64,000 nt of DNA from Alteromonadaceae bacterium M269 (GTDB lineage: Bacteria; Pseudomonadota; Gammaproteobacteria; Enterobacterales; Alteromonadaceae). Numbering within the stretch: the stretch's first letter is position 1; each line of letters opens with the position of its first letter. The position numbers were made by a program, and so were the translations under genes. The stretch is from assembly GCA_004353515.1 (NCBI GenBank), contig SMNZ01000007.1, positions 62,001 to 126,000 of the forward strand, given 5' to 3'. A model generated the notes under the pieces. It saw only the letters and a list, made by a program, of their open reading frames with translations. It searched no databases and had not been told where the DNA came from. This document shows, in pieces, positions 41,567 through 51,113 of the stretch.

Positions 41567-42862
41567 TTGATCACCAAAGTCCGTTCCATTCTCGAGAATT
41601 CACCTCTAACTTTAATCCTTGTGGGCGGATTAGCGGCTTTCTCTGCTTATTTTTCGATGTACGCTTTCAGAAAACCTTTTCTGGCAGCTCAGTTTCAAGC
41701 AGTTGATGGATGGCATATCGACTTCGATTTTAAGTCAGCATTGATTATTGCTCAGGTCATTGGCTACACCCTTTCCAAGTTTATTGGCATAAAGGTTGTG
41801 TCTGAAATGCCTTCAGAAAAGAGGGCCCTTTCAATTCTTTTATTAGTAGGATTATCTTGGTTAGCACTTGTTGGTTTCGCTGTGCTTCCAGCGCCTTACA
41901 ACCTCATTATGATGTTAATCAATGGCCTACCTTTGGGAATGATATGGGGGTTAGTGTTTGCCTTTCTGGAAGGACGAAAAAGCACTGAAGTCCTTACTGT
42001 TATTCTGTCAGCAAGTTTTATTATCGCATCGGGGATTATGAAATCAGTTGGCACTTGGTTAATGCTTACCTGGGGCATTACTGAGTTATGGATGCCGGCT
42101 ATTTCAGCTTTAATCTTTTTCCCATTGCTTGCTTTATCGCTGATAGGACTTTCTTGCTTACCTCCTCCTAGCATTGAGGACGAACTAGCGAGAACAAAGC
42201 GTGTACCTATGGACAAATGCGCGCGCAAACAATTCGTTAAAGAGAACTTTGTATGCCTAATGTTTTTAATTGCGGCCTACGTATTTTTTACCGCATTGCG
42301 CGATATACGAGATAACTTTACCACTGAGCTGTGGCAGGAGTTAGGTTACGGCGGACAAGCATTGATTTTCACTCTCAGTGAACTACCTATCACCTTGATT
42401 GCACTGGTTATCATCTTTGCAATGAAATATGTCAAAGATAACTACCGTGCTTTCTTTCTCACCCAAACCGTCATCATTTTTGGCGCTCTACTTATCGCAA
42501 TTTCCACATTTGCTTTCGAAAGCAATTACATTGATGCTGTCAGTTGGATGATACTTTCTGGAATGGGGCTTTATATCGCCTATGCACCCTACGGTGCTTT
42601 GTTATTCGATAGACTATTGGCAGCCAAAAGGTTTGCCGGTAACGCAGGCTTCATTATCTACCTCGCTGATTCTGCTGGCTACGCTGCAACACTAAGCATT
42701 TTGCTGGCTAAATACTTTGTTTTCGACACTCAAAACTGGTTGTCGTTTTACATTCAGTTAAGCTATCTCACCGCTTTTATGGTTTGTGTATTCATTGTTG
42801 GCTCTATCCTGCTAAACACATTCTCATCAAACAGGTTCTCTGCACAGCAAGTAACGGCTTGA
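41567..42862 (+). CDS. DUF5690 family membrane protein (MFS-like)
   Basis: A 431-residue polytopic protein, about 12 transmembrane segments, beginning NSPLTLILVGGLAAFSAYFSMYAFRKPF, the usual DUF5690 opening. It resembles the Major Facilitator fold but lacks a confident substrate motif. The start seems to be TTG at 41567, as an in-frame stop lies 13 bases upstream and no ATG follows in the first 60 codons at the right place. It converges on the PhoD gene with only 10 bases between stop codons. Together with the adjacent phosphatase and TonB receptor genes it may be the inner-membrane uptake step. Confidence 0.83.
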   Translation: MITKVRSILENSPLTLILVGGLAAFSAYFSMYAFRKPFLAAQFQAVDGWHIDFDFKSALIIAQVIGYTLSKFIGIKVVSEMPSEKRALSILLLVGLSWLALVGFAVLPAPYNLIMMLINGLPLGMIWGLVFAFLEGRKSTEVLTVILSASFIIASGIMKSVGTWLMLTWGITELWMPAISALIFFPLLALSLIGLSCLPPPSIEDELARTKRVPMDKCARKQFVKENFVCLMFLIAAYVFFTALRDIRDNFTTELWQELGYGGQALIFTLSELPITLIALVIIFAMKYVKDNYRAFFLTQTVIIFGALLIAISTFAFESNYIDAVSWMILSGMGLYIAYAPYGALLFDRLLAAKRFAGNAGFIIYLADSAGYAATLSILLAKYFVFDTQNWLSFYIQLSYLTAFMVCVFIVGSILLNTFSSNRFSAQQVTA

Positions 42863-42872
42863 AAGTATTCGC

Positions 42873-44534
42873 TTAGCTCCCCAAAGTCAGCTTATTACCC
42901 GACTTAACTAAACGCTTTTGCTGAAATTCAATGGTTTTATACTTCGGCGAGGTTATGGTATCAACCCCAACAAATGTGCTGAGTCCTTGCTTTCTAGACA
43001 GCTCTATTCGGGTATATCCCTGATGCAAACTGTTGAACCAACTGACTTCATTCTCGTGTTGTGCAAATAGCCTGTCGAATTGTTCAATTTTGTCCTGATG
43101 CCAACCCGCTGCCACAAATTCGCTTGGCGAAGTTACGCCACCAGTGCTGAGCTCGATTCCCATTGCTTTACCTTCGTCATCAAAAAGTGTATTGGTCATA
43201 AAGCTATGGCTATCACCGGATAGTACGAGTAAATCCTGAGCTCCAACTTGCTGACATGAGCGATAAAAGCTCTGCCTCGCAGACGCATAACCATCCCAAG
43301 TATCGGTATACCAAGGTAAGTTTAGTCTTCCGTATTCCCCCATATATTCACTGGCTTTAGGGAGATTGTCGGCGAATAGACCGTGCTCAATAATATTAGG
43401 CAAAAGAAGACGCGCCATTGGACTCGCTGAACCAACCAAGCGCCATGGCTGCTTCTGTTTAACCGAGTCACTAATAGAATCTACAGCAAACTTCGCCATA
43501 TCTTCGCTCATCATTCGACGAGAAGGAGCGCCCAAAACCTCTCGCATAAAGCGGTTTCTACCACCTGGCTGTCGCAGCATGTCCTTATAAGCCCAAGGCC
43601 CCTGCTCTTCTTCTCTCGCAGAATGCCTCGTTTCAAGTAGTGTTAAAGTTGCCAAATCACCAAACTGATAACTGCGCATATAGTCAGCCCGACTTTGCCC
43701 TCTTTGAGGCTCCCTAATAGGCATCCATTCGTAATACGCCTGTAGAGATGCTTTCTGCCTATCTAGCCATTCACCCTCGATGTCCGGTTGATGATTCTGT
43801 GCCCCATCAACCCATGCATTATTAGCACTCTCGTGGTCATCCCAACAAGCGACAAAAGGGTGGCTTGCGTGCATGTTTTGCGCTCCCTTGTCCGTTTTAT
43901 ACTGTGCATGTCGGCGCCGATAATCCTCAAGACTGATGATTTCATTCGATGGCTCATGCAAACGTTGCAACTCACGCCCCGTTTGACTCCCCCATCCATC
44001 GGCACCGTATTCGTAGATGTAGTCGCCCGCGTGAAAAACAATATCAACCTTAGAATCACGGGCGATAGCGTCGTACGCATTAAAGTAACCAAATGGAAAG
44101 TTAGAGCAGGATACAAGCGCAACACCTAAGCGCTCTAATTTTCCCTGAGTTAATGTTTTAGTTTTTCCAATCGTTGAATAGCGAGCTCCATATTGGAAAC
44201 GATAGAAGTAAGTTGTTCCCGGTATGAGCTTGTCAGGCACAACTTTTATTGTGTAATCACGAGACGCTGAGGTACTAACTGAGCCTTGCATTGCTATCGC
44301 ATTGAAGCTTTCATCCAATGCTATTTGCCACCTTACCTGTGCTTTAGATTCTGTTGTTGTGACTCTCGTCCAAAGTACAACACTGATGTGATCGGGATCA
44401 CCACTCGCTACACCATGTTGAAAAACAGATAAACCGTCGACTTCCGATTCTCGTCCTGATGCTCTTAAAAAAAACGGAACCCCGGCGGTCGCGGAAGCCA
44501 TCAGCGTTAGCATGTCTCTGCGATTCATTGCCAT
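42873..44534 (-). CDS. PhoD-family alkaline phosphatase/phosphodiesterase (Tat-exported)
   Basis: A 553-residue protein with a Tat signal (NRRDMLTLMASATAGVPF). The N-terminal Fe/Ca-binding fibronectin-like domain (about 35-135) is followed by the PhoD catalytic domain: FHAGDYIYEYG (Asp ligand), CWDDHESANNAW, and LVLSGDSHSFMTN. PhoD enzymes release phosphate from mono- and diesters in the periplasm using Ca and Fe. AGGAG precedes the ATG. It lies 11 bases downstream of the TPR-sulfotransferase gene on the same strand; the TonB receptor gene is further upstream. Confidence 0.93.
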   Translation of the reverse strand: MAMNRRDMLTLMASATAGVPFFLRASGRESEVDGLSVFQHGVASGDPDHISVVLWTRVTTTESKAQVRWQIALDESFNAIAMQGSVSTSASRDYTIKVVPDKLIPGTTYFYRFQYGARYSTIGKTKTLTQGKLERLGVALVSCSNFPFGYFNAYDAIARDSKVDIVFHAGDYIYEYGADGWGSQTGRELQRLHEPSNEIISLEDYRRRHAQYKTDKGAQNMHASHPFVACWDDHESANNAWVDGAQNHQPDIEGEWLDRQKASLQAYYEWMPIREPQRGQSRADYMRSYQFGDLATLTLLETRHSAREEEQGPWAYKDMLRQPGGRNRFMREVLGAPSRRMMSEDMAKFAVDSISDSVKQKQPWRLVGSASPMARLLLPNIIEHGLFADNLPKASEYMGEYGRLNLPWYTDTWDGYASARQSFYRSCQQVGAQDLLVLSGDSHSFMTNTLFDDEGKAMGIELSTGGVTSPSEFVAAGWHQDKIEQFDRLFAQHENEVSWFNSLHQGYTRIELSRKQGLSTFVGVDTITSPKYKTIEFQQKRLVKSGNKLTLGS

Positions 44535-44545
44535 CGTTTACACTC

Positions 44546-46522
44546 CTAAGACGTCGTTACGAGATCACCAAGAATTTCTTTCAGTGGTGTTAAAAACTCA
44601 TCGTAGTGCTCCCATTGATTCACAGCACTACGATAAATAGGTTGACGCACCTGCTCTGAGCTGGGTGTTCGAACGGGTCTCTTGGTCTGATGGAAATCTA
44701 CGCACGCTTGTTCGAAAGGCAGGCCACAATAATCCAGAATTCGCCTGACTTGCTGTTCCAAATCATCATGCAAGTCCTCATGTTGAACCCTTAATACACG
44801 CCCCGGTAAGACATCGTCCCAATGCTGCATGATGTCAACATATCGTCTGTAGTATCGGCCAATATCTTCTAGCCCGTAAGTAAAGTCCTGTCCTTCAGCA
44901 AATAGCTGTTTAAAACCCGAAAAACAGCAAGCCATCGGCTCTCGGCGGGCATCAATAATTTTGGCATTGGGTAACATGAGTTGAATAAAAGGAATATGTC
45001 GAAAGTTATTCGGCATCTTATCAATGAAGAATGGCGCGCCCTGTCGATGAGCAGCCGTATCTTCTATATAACGCTCCCCCATTGATACCCATTGCTCGGG
45101 TGTCAGCTCATTCAATATGCCAGGATAACGAGGTGTATCATGAGTGGCTAAACGGCCGTTTAAGTGATGCGCCATGCTAATGACATTAGCTAATTCCATA
45201 GTGCCGTCAACCTGGCTATGTGAAGCCAAAATCTGTTCAAGTAATGTTGAGCCAGCTCGAGGCAGCCCAACAATAAAGATGGGATCTGGCGATTGGCAAC
45301 CGTATCCAATGCGTTTTTCAAAAAAATCAGCATCGAAATGCTCTGCCTGAAAATCCAGCTCGTAAGCAACTCGGTCTAATTCATATCGGCTATTCGCTTT
45401 TTTCAGTGCATTTCCTTTCTCGTAAAAAGTAAAGGATCGAATATACTCTTTGCGATCTTCGAAAGCCTTACCTAAAGCGAAACACAAATGTGCTTTATCC
45501 TCAGCAGACGTCTTTTCCAAGCCTTCCATTTCTCGCATTAAGCTCAGTTCGTCATCGCTAAAACGGTAGGTTTTCAGGTTAGCCAGGCTCCAAAAAGCAT
45601 CTCCGTGATCAGCTTTGGCTTTATAAGCCTGTCGATAAGCATCAACAGCCTCTTCTACATGACCGATTGTCTTTAAAGCATGTCCTTTAGAAACAAGAAC
45701 CGTATGTGCATCTTTCTGTTTAGTCAGGGCTTGGTTATAAGTTTGGACCGCTTTATCAAATTCCCCGCTTGCCTGCTGCGCATTAGCTAAGCTAACGATA
45801 AAACTCGTATTGTTTTTATCGGCGTTATACAGAATAGTCGCCTGTTCCAAAGCTTTATGGAATTTCTGACGACGATGTAAAACGTTAACGTAATCAAACC
45901 TCGCGCGAATAAAATCGGGAGCAAAGTTTAGACAACTCTCTAACAGGTATTCTGCATCGTCTAATATCTGAAACTCACTGCCCAGCTCTGCCAGCATGCG
46001 CATAGCTTCAACATGACGAGGGTTGCGTTTAAGAAAATTGCGGCAAATTTGTTCCGCCTTGTGAAGCTTTTTTTGATGAATATAACTAGCGACTGTCACT
46101 AACTCACGAGGCAAGCTAGCTAACCAGACACTATAATGTTTCGCTTCTTCTTGACGGTAATAACCAAACTCATTAGCCAGTATTTTCCAGCTCGCTAATA
46201 ACGTTGGATTGATTGTCACTGCTTTATCAAAGGCATTAATGGCTTCTTGTTTACTCCCTAAAGCCAGCAGGTTATAACCTCTTTCTTGATAACCTCTTTC
46301 ATAATCTGGTGCATAAGACAAAAGTGTGTCGAGAGAATCCAAAGCCTCTTGGAACTGTTCGAGTTTACGTTGGCAAACTGCCAAACAGTATCGGCTTTCG
46401 CTATCTTTTTCATCTTGCTCAAGCGCTTCTTCAGCTAGCGTTTTAGCCTGCTGAAAGTGACCAGCCTGGATTGCCAATTTAATGGGTTGAGATAAAGAAG
46501 GATTGTTTGGCTGCACGGACAT
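44546..46522 (-). CDS. TPR-repeat sulfotransferase-family protein
   Basis: About 658 residues. At least seven tetratricopeptide repeats occupy residues 1-380 (for example GYQERGYNLLALGSKQEAINAFDKAVTINP and SLANAQQASGEFDKAVQTYNQAL). The C-terminus (about 430-650) is a sulfotransferase domain: the PAPS-binding loop IVGLPRAGSTLLEQIL, FIDKMPNNFRHIP and RREPMACCFSGFKQL. Proteins of this layout often sit next to TonB receptors in marine bacteria; the acceptor is unknown. ATG 46522 is chosen; an upstream GTG at 46534 is possible. No CXXC zinc motif. Likely cytosolic. Confidence 0.88.
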   Translation of the reverse strand: MSVQPNNPSLSQPIKLAIQAGHFQQAKTLAEEALEQDEKDSESRYCLAVCQRKLEQFQEALDSLDTLLSYAPDYERGYQERGYNLLALGSKQEAINAFDKAVTINPTLLASWKILANEFGYYRQEEAKHYSVWLASLPRELVTVASYIHQKKLHKAEQICRNFLKRNPRHVEAMRMLAELGSEFQILDDAEYLLESCLNFAPDFIRARFDYVNVLHRRQKFHKALEQATILYNADKNNTSFIVSLANAQQASGEFDKAVQTYNQALTKQKDAHTVLVSKGHALKTIGHVEEAVDAYRQAYKAKADHGDAFWSLANLKTYRFSDDELSLMREMEGLEKTSAEDKAHLCFALGKAFEDRKEYIRSFTFYEKGNALKKANSRYELDRVAYELDFQAEHFDADFFEKRIGYGCQSPDPIFIVGLPRAGSTLLEQILASHSQVDGTMELANVISMAHHLNGRLATHDTPRYPGILNELTPEQWVSMGERYIEDTAAHRQGAPFFIDKMPNNFRHIPFIQLMLPNAKIIDARREPMACCFSGFKQLFAEGQDFTYGLEDIGRYYRRYVDIMQHWDDVLPGRVLRVQHEDLHDDLEQQVRRILDYCGLPFEQACVDFHQTKRPVRTPSSEQVRQPIYRSAVNQWEHYDEFLTPLKEILGDLVTTS

Positions 46523-46548
46523 AAAGCTAAGCACTACTTAAATGAAAT

Positions 46549-46590
46549 AAACCTATATAGCGCAACTTTAACAGCGCACTATATAGGTTT
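46549..46590 (-). terminator. Long hairpin between TonB receptor and sulfotransferase genes
   Basis: AAACCTATATAG / CTATATAGGTTT perfect 12-base arms extended by CGC/GCG after a small bulge, spanning 42 bases. It follows the receptor stop codon closely (at 46608) and precedes the downstream gene. No long T-tract follows, so it may attenuate rather than end transcription. Confidence 0.6.
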
Positions 46591-46607
46591 TATGACAAGC
46601 CATTGGT

Positions 46608-49025
46608 TTAATAACGATAACTTAGACGAAGCCCTGCCGTTCTTGGGCGCGTAGGAATAACACGGAAGATGTTATCCGGTGCACCTGCTGATAACTCACC
46701 CAAGCTGTCGGTCAAGTTATCCACGAAGAAAGTCGCTGTCCAATTTTCTGTGCTCACACCCAGTGTCAAATTCACTTGTGTGTAATCATCCAGCTCAAAG
46801 CGTCCATTTTCTGCCAATGATGTGAAGCGTTCACCAGTAAACTGCCCAATGATCTGCCCAAACCATGTATAGTCGCCAACGTCGTAGCTGTAGCGAGCTC
46901 CAACCACACCTTCGTAAGAGGGTGAATAAGGTAAGTCAGAACCTTCAGGTGCAATATTCACCAGCGTATCTGGAATCTCAACAAGCTCCGAATCTAAGAA
47001 AGTGAATGACGTAAATAACGCCAAGTTTTCAGTTGCTGCCCACTCAAGATCAAACTCTAAACCCTGTTGTTCCGCCGAGCCTACGTTATCAAAGAAAGCC
47101 ACGTTAGAAATTGAAAAGTCGAGAACACCTTGCTGTAGATCGTCAAACTCGACATAGAAGACTGCACCGTTGAATCGTAATGTTTTATCTAGCAAATACG
47201 CTTTCCATCCGAATTCATAGTTCACGACATCATCTGTATCAAAGAAGAACGGAATGTCATCGGGACCATTACCCGTACCATTTCGGTTGAAGCTCCCTGA
47301 CCTAAATCCTTCAGAGTATGTTGCGTAAAGCAATACTTCATCTGTTACATCCCAGCTAACATTAAATTTAAAAATAGTATCCTCGAGCGTTGCCGGTGTC
47401 TGTCCAGCAAGAGTCGCATCAACATTAAACCCGGCATCTGCTTCTGGACCGGCGGCTCGCTGACCAAAGCTCGCTTGTCCAGTTAAGCCAATATCAATGC
47501 TGTAGTGTCTAAAGCCCGCCGACGCCGTTACGCTATCACTAAAATCATAAGAAAACTCACCGAACACAGATAATTCTTCTCTGTCTCGAACAAAGTCATT
47601 GAAGAAAGTCGTTCCTGGTGCTCGAACATTAGGATCCGAAGCAAAAGCATCAGGAATCGGGAAGTTAGGCTGGAATCCCGCGGCAATAGATGATGGGTAT
47701 ATCAAATCCGTACGCTCGGTAATTTCCTGATCATCATAGAAAATACCACCGATAACACGCCAATCCTTTTCAACATCGGTTGCAAAGCGCACTTCTTGAA
47801 CAAGTCGTTCAGTTTGGAAAAATACATCAGCGATTAACTCTGGCGTACCACAAACATCATATCCGGGAGTACAGATGTAGTAAGGGATGAAAGGGCCATT
47901 ATTGGAATAACCGGTATAGTCAGTGCGACCTTCAAACACCCTATCGGTGTAAGAGCCGTTGTATATCAGCTCTAGATTGTTCACTTTACCGTTTAGTGTC
48001 CAAGTCGTTAATTCCAGCTCATCTTCACCATTGTCCGGTGTAAACGTTTGGACATTGAAATCATCGTCAGTACTGACATCAGGCTCAAATTCGAAAACCC
48101 CTTCAGAGTCTATCGTCTGGCTAACGTGCTGAACATAAAGGTCCCAATCATCGTTAAACGCATACAAAGCACTTGCACGGAAACCGCTAAAAGTAACATC
48201 GTTGAAGTCATCTTCAACGACAGTTGTATTTGCGATAGTTTCTCGAACTGAAGGCGTGACACCAGAGTTGACCAAGCCAGGGTTAGTCAAAGGTAATTGA
48301 CGTGTCGCAGGAATATTATCGACAAAACCACCGTCAGTCGCATTGTATCCAACAAACCTCACGGCTAACTTCTCTTCGATAAGAGGTATGTTAACAAAGC
48401 CTTCAGTTTGACGACTGTCTTCGCCACCGCGAGTCGAAGAAAAGCCGATGGTACCTCCAACTTCAAATTCATCCAGCGCAGGTTTATTAGGTAATAATCT
48501 AACAGTACCAGCCTGAGAACTAGCTCCGAACAGAGTCCCTTGCGGACCTTTAAGAACCTCAATACGATTTAAGTCTGCGGCGTACAAGTCAATATTACGA
48601 CCACCAGTCGATATAGGAGCCTCATCAAAATACAAAGCGGTACTCGGTTCTGCCGCCAAACCAGAAACACGTAGACCAGTTCTCCCTGGCGTGATACCAC
48701 GGATAAATATCTCCTGTTTACCTGGACCTTGCCCTTGTGCGCTGACACCGGGCAATAGAGAAACATAATCTTCAAACTTATCGATACCAAGTTCTTCAAG
48801 CTGCTTTTCTGTCACCGCTTTCACGGTAATTGGCACATCCTGTAAGCTTTCAGCACGTCTTGACGCTGTAACGACTATAACCTCAAGTTCAGCGGTTTCA
48901 TCATCAGCAGCTTCCTGAGCATAAAGATTAGGCGTTGCAGCAATAAGAGCCAACGCAATTGGTGATAGAGAGCGAAGCGCGCTGTATTTGTAGCAGCGCT
49001 TGGTCGACAAAGACTTGGTGTACAT
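46608..49025 (-). CDS. TonB-dependent outer-membrane receptor
   Basis: About 805 residues. Start ATG 49025 is chosen (GGGAAAG upstream; signal peptide LSPIALALIAATPNLYA); the open frame extends further without support. The TonB box region ELEVIVVTASRR, plug domain (VPITVKAVTEKQLEELGIDKFEDYVSLLPGVS, then RIEVLKGPQGTLFGASSQAG) and 22-strand barrel with C-terminal LRLSYRY are present. It belongs to the Oar/Caulobacter-type 'probable organic substrate' receptors. Substrate unknown, perhaps a phosphorylated or sulfated organic compound, judged from its neighbours PhoD and sulfotransferase. Confidence 0.93.
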   Translation of the reverse strand: MYTKSLSTKRCYKYSALRSLSPIALALIAATPNLYAQEAADDETAELEVIVVTASRRAESLQDVPITVKAVTEKQLEELGIDKFEDYVSLLPGVSAQGQGPGKQEIFIRGITPGRTGLRVSGLAAEPSTALYFDEAPISTGGRNIDLYAADLNRIEVLKGPQGTLFGASSQAGTVRLLPNKPALDEFEVGGTIGFSSTRGGEDSRQTEGFVNIPLIEEKLAVRFVGYNATDGGFVDNIPATRQLPLTNPGLVNSGVTPSVRETIANTTVVEDDFNDVTFSGFRASALYAFNDDWDLYVQHVSQTIDSEGVFEFEPDVSTDDDFNVQTFTPDNGEDELELTTWTLNGKVNNLELIYNGSYTDRVFEGRTDYTGYSNNGPFIPYYICTPGYDVCGTPELIADVFFQTERLVQEVRFATDVEKDWRVIGGIFYDDQEITERTDLIYPSSIAAGFQPNFPIPDAFASDPNVRAPGTTFFNDFVRDREELSVFGEFSYDFSDSVTASAGFRHYSIDIGLTGQASFGQRAAGPEADAGFNVDATLAGQTPATLEDTIFKFNVSWDVTDEVLLYATYSEGFRSGSFNRNGTGNGPDDIPFFFDTDDVVNYEFGWKAYLLDKTLRFNGAVFYVEFDDLQQGVLDFSISNVAFFDNVGSAEQQGLEFDLEWAATENLALFTSFTFLDSELVEIPDTLVNIAPEGSDLPYSPSYEGVVGARYSYDVGDYTWFGQIIGQFTGERFTSLAENGRFELDDYTQVNLTLGVSTENWTATFFVDNLTDSLGELSAGAPDNIFRVIPTRPRTAGLRLSYRY

Positions 49026-49373
49026 AATGCTTTCCCAAAGAGTGAGACTATTTTTAGTTAAATGATTTATATAATCTTGTGTCTCAGCAGAACCCCAAAA
49101 AACACGGAAATCCAAACAAAAAAAACACAAAACCAAAAATATCAAAAACAAATGACATATTTGTTTCACTTATTAGAAAGTATGATGAATTAAATCAAAG
49201 TATTGATTTTAGTGAATTTTACTAAATAGAAACTTAAGCTAGTTAGGATTTATGATAGTTAAAGGAAGCGATATGAAAATAAAAAATGAAGTTAGATGTT
49301 GTTTTATGTTGATTTTGGCCAAAATATCAACAATATTCCAGACTATAATGCGGATCCGCAAACAAGCGATGTA
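49026..49373. promoter_or_regulatory. Control region of the TonB receptor gene
   Basis: 348 gene-free bases with two dyads: AAATCAA-N4-TTGATTT at 49192-49209, and TGTTGAT...ATCAACA at 49307-49332 framing TTTTGGCCAAAA. Either could bind the DeoR regulator encoded just upstream. A plus-strand frame starting about 49252 shadows the regulator gene and is not taken as real. Confidence 0.5.
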
Positions 49374-50126
49374 TTACGCCACAATCACCTGGACGTTATT
49401 TAAAGATTCAGCAAGCCGACCTGTTGGCTCGGCATCAGTCACTAAGATACCGATTCGGTCGATATCGCAAACATGCAAAGGAGCTCTGCGATCGAATTTG
49501 CTGCTATCCATCACCGCGATCACTTTCTTTGCTCTTTTTATTGCGGCTCTAGCAAACTCAGCTTCTTCAAGTTGAAAATCACAGAGGCCATCTTCAGCGT
49601 TAATTACTGAGCCACTAATAACACAGATATCTGGCGAGAATTTCTGGACGAATTCAATCGCGCTATAACCAAGGGTCGACATACCTGAATCAGATGCCTC
49701 TCCACCCGCCAAGAAAACCCGATTGTTATTTCGGCCGCACAATTCTCTTGTAATTTCGAAGCCATTAGTAATGACGGTCAGTTGCTTTTGTTGAGTTAAA
49801 TAGCGCGCCATCCAAAAAGTCGTTGTGCCACTTTCTATTGTTATAGTCGTGCCGTCAGATATTAGTTGCGCAGCTTTTTCCGCTAACTTCTGCTTTGCCC
49901 CAACTCGATGATGCATCCGCTGACGAAAGGGGCTTTCAATCAATGCTCCCGGTAAACGCACACCACCGTGGACTTTCTGCACATGCCCTTGTGCGTGCAA
50001 TTGTTTGACATCTCGACGGATGGTTTCATCAGACACACCCAATTGCTGAGCGAGATCAAGTATGGTGCAATTCCCTTTGAGTTCTATCGTTTTTAGTATT
50101 TCAGCTTGTCGCGTTATTGCGTCCAC
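49374..50126 (-). CDS. DeoR/GlpR-family transcriptional regulator
   Basis: A 250-residue repressor: N-terminal helix-turn-helix (ILKTIELKGNCTILDLAQQLGVSDETIRRDVKQLHAQG) and DeoR sensor domain (VITNGFEITREL, FLAGGEASDSGMSTLGYSA). The sensor domain normally binds phosphorylated sugars or similar metabolites. Start is GTG at 50126 with AGGA upstream. Located just upstream of the TonB receptor gene on the same strand, it probably controls the whole receptor-sulfotransferase-PhoD unit. Confidence 0.9.
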   Translation of the reverse strand: MDAITRQAEILKTIELKGNCTILDLAQQLGVSDETIRRDVKQLHAQGHVQKVHGGVRLPGALIESPFRQRMHHRVGAKQKLAEKAAQLISDGTTITIESGTTTFWMARYLTQQKQLTVITNGFEITRELCGRNNNRVFLAGGEASDSGMSTLGYSAIEFVQKFSPDICVISGSVINAEDGLCDFQLEEAEFARAAIKRAKKVIAVMDSSKFDRRAPLHVCDIDRIGILVTDAEPTGRLAESLNNVQVIVA

Positions 50127-50149
50127 TCTCAGATCCTAAGGCTTTTAAT

Positions 50150-50305
50150 GTGCTAGAGCATGTCTATTTTTGCTGTATTAATAGCACGTTAAATGGGCAT
50201 CACAAAATGCTGCCATTTAAAGAGACAATATTTTGTAAAGATCTGACGAGTATTTAGGCGAGAGACCGTCCTTAACTGGCTACAGGAAACCTGGACGACC
50301 TCTCG
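50150..50305. repeat. Cluster of stem-loops containing a solo copy of the dispersed inverted-repeat end
   Basis: 50153-50177 matches the 37.7 kb element's terminal repeat (CTAGAGCATGT...TTTGCTGTA, about 3 differences in 25). Around and after it are three stem-loops: GTGCTA/TAGCAC (50150-50187), TTAAATGG-GCAT/ATGC-CCATTTAA (50189-50220), and CGAGAG..CGTCC pairing with GGACG..CTCTCG (50259-50305). The partner terminal repeat is not seen, so this looks like a remnant. Confidence 0.5.
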
Positions 50306-50363
50306 TTATCTTATTAGGAGTTTGTGCAATATTGAGTGAGCTACTTAATATGTATTAAGGAAC

Positions 50364-50915
50364 TTATTCAGCACTCCACTCAGTTGGTTTAAATGCAGCG
50401 TCGAGTTGCGTACCAGTAATATGGTTAGTGTAGTTAGACATCAACTTCAGGCTTGTTCCTAGAACAACTTCAAGCACAGTTTGCTTAGTATAGCCAGCCG
50501 CTAAAAGTGCTTCTACATCGCCATCTTCTAACCAGCCACGTGATTCATTAACCTTGGCAGCGAATACACGAAGAGCTTCTAATTTAGGATCTGCAATAGG
50601 CGTTCCTGCACGCAGTGACTCTATAACGTCATCCGGCACACCTGCGCCTTTTGAAATTGCAGTATGAGCAGCCATACAGTAAGTGCATCCGTTAAGACGG
50701 TTGTTAGTCATTAGAATAATCTGTCTTTCAGTTTCAGATAAATCTGCCTTACCGAAGATACCATTCAGCGTTAAGTAGCCCTCAAGCAATGATGGTGCCT
50801 CTGCCATATTTCCCATGAGGTTAGCTTCAATACCAAAGGCTTTCTTTGCGCTTTCAAGGAAAGGTTTTGATCCTTCAGGTGCAGTATCAATTCGATAAGT
50901 TGTGAAATTCGTCAT
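50364..50915 (-). CDS. Carboxymuconolactone decarboxylase (AhpD-like) family protein
   Basis: A 183-residue all-helical protein with the AhpD-type active site CTYCMAAHTAISKG (CxxC plus His). The family includes alkylhydroperoxidase D and gamma-carboxymuconolactone decarboxylase; the CxxC favours peroxide/thiol chemistry. The upstream region contains two copies of ACCAAnnGGT-type dyads, which also occur before the TetR gene next door. Likely induced by an electrophile sensed through that TetR protein. Confidence 0.88.
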   Translation of the reverse strand: MTNFTTYRIDTAPEGSKPFLESAKKAFGIEANLMGNMAEAPSLLEGYLTLNGIFGKADLSETERQIILMTNNRLNGCTYCMAAHTAISKGAGVPDDVIESLRAGTPIADPKLEALRVFAAKVNESRGWLEDGDVEALLAAGYTKQTVLEVVLGTSLKLMSNYTNHITGTQLDAAFKPTEWSAE

Positions 50916-50947
50916 TTGTATTCTCCAAAAGTGATAAAATAGTTTGT

Positions 50948-50990
50948 ACCAAGCGGTTTAAATAGATTAGATCAGTCTAAACCAATCGGT
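50948..50990. promoter_or_regulatory. Two operator copies before the AhpD-like gene
   Basis: ACCAAGCGGT (50948-50957) and ACCAATCGGT (50981-50990), set in a larger inverted repeat. A third copy, ACCAAATGGT, lies before the TetR gene at 51736-51745. These are candidate sites for that TetR regulator. Confidence 0.6.
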
Positions 50991-51113
50991 CAATACATTT
51001 TCATGCGAATTTTGATCTAAGATATTCTTTTAGAGGTTTAAGCGATCTAAGATTAGGAAAGGTAAAGGCTGAAACAGGAGGCTTCGTTTAGTTCTACAGC
51101 CTTTGGTAATAGA

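Noticed and set aside
49252-49575. Plus-strand frame between the receptor and DeoR genes
   Set aside because: Its second half is antisense to the DeoR coding region and the first half has no recognisable protein pattern.
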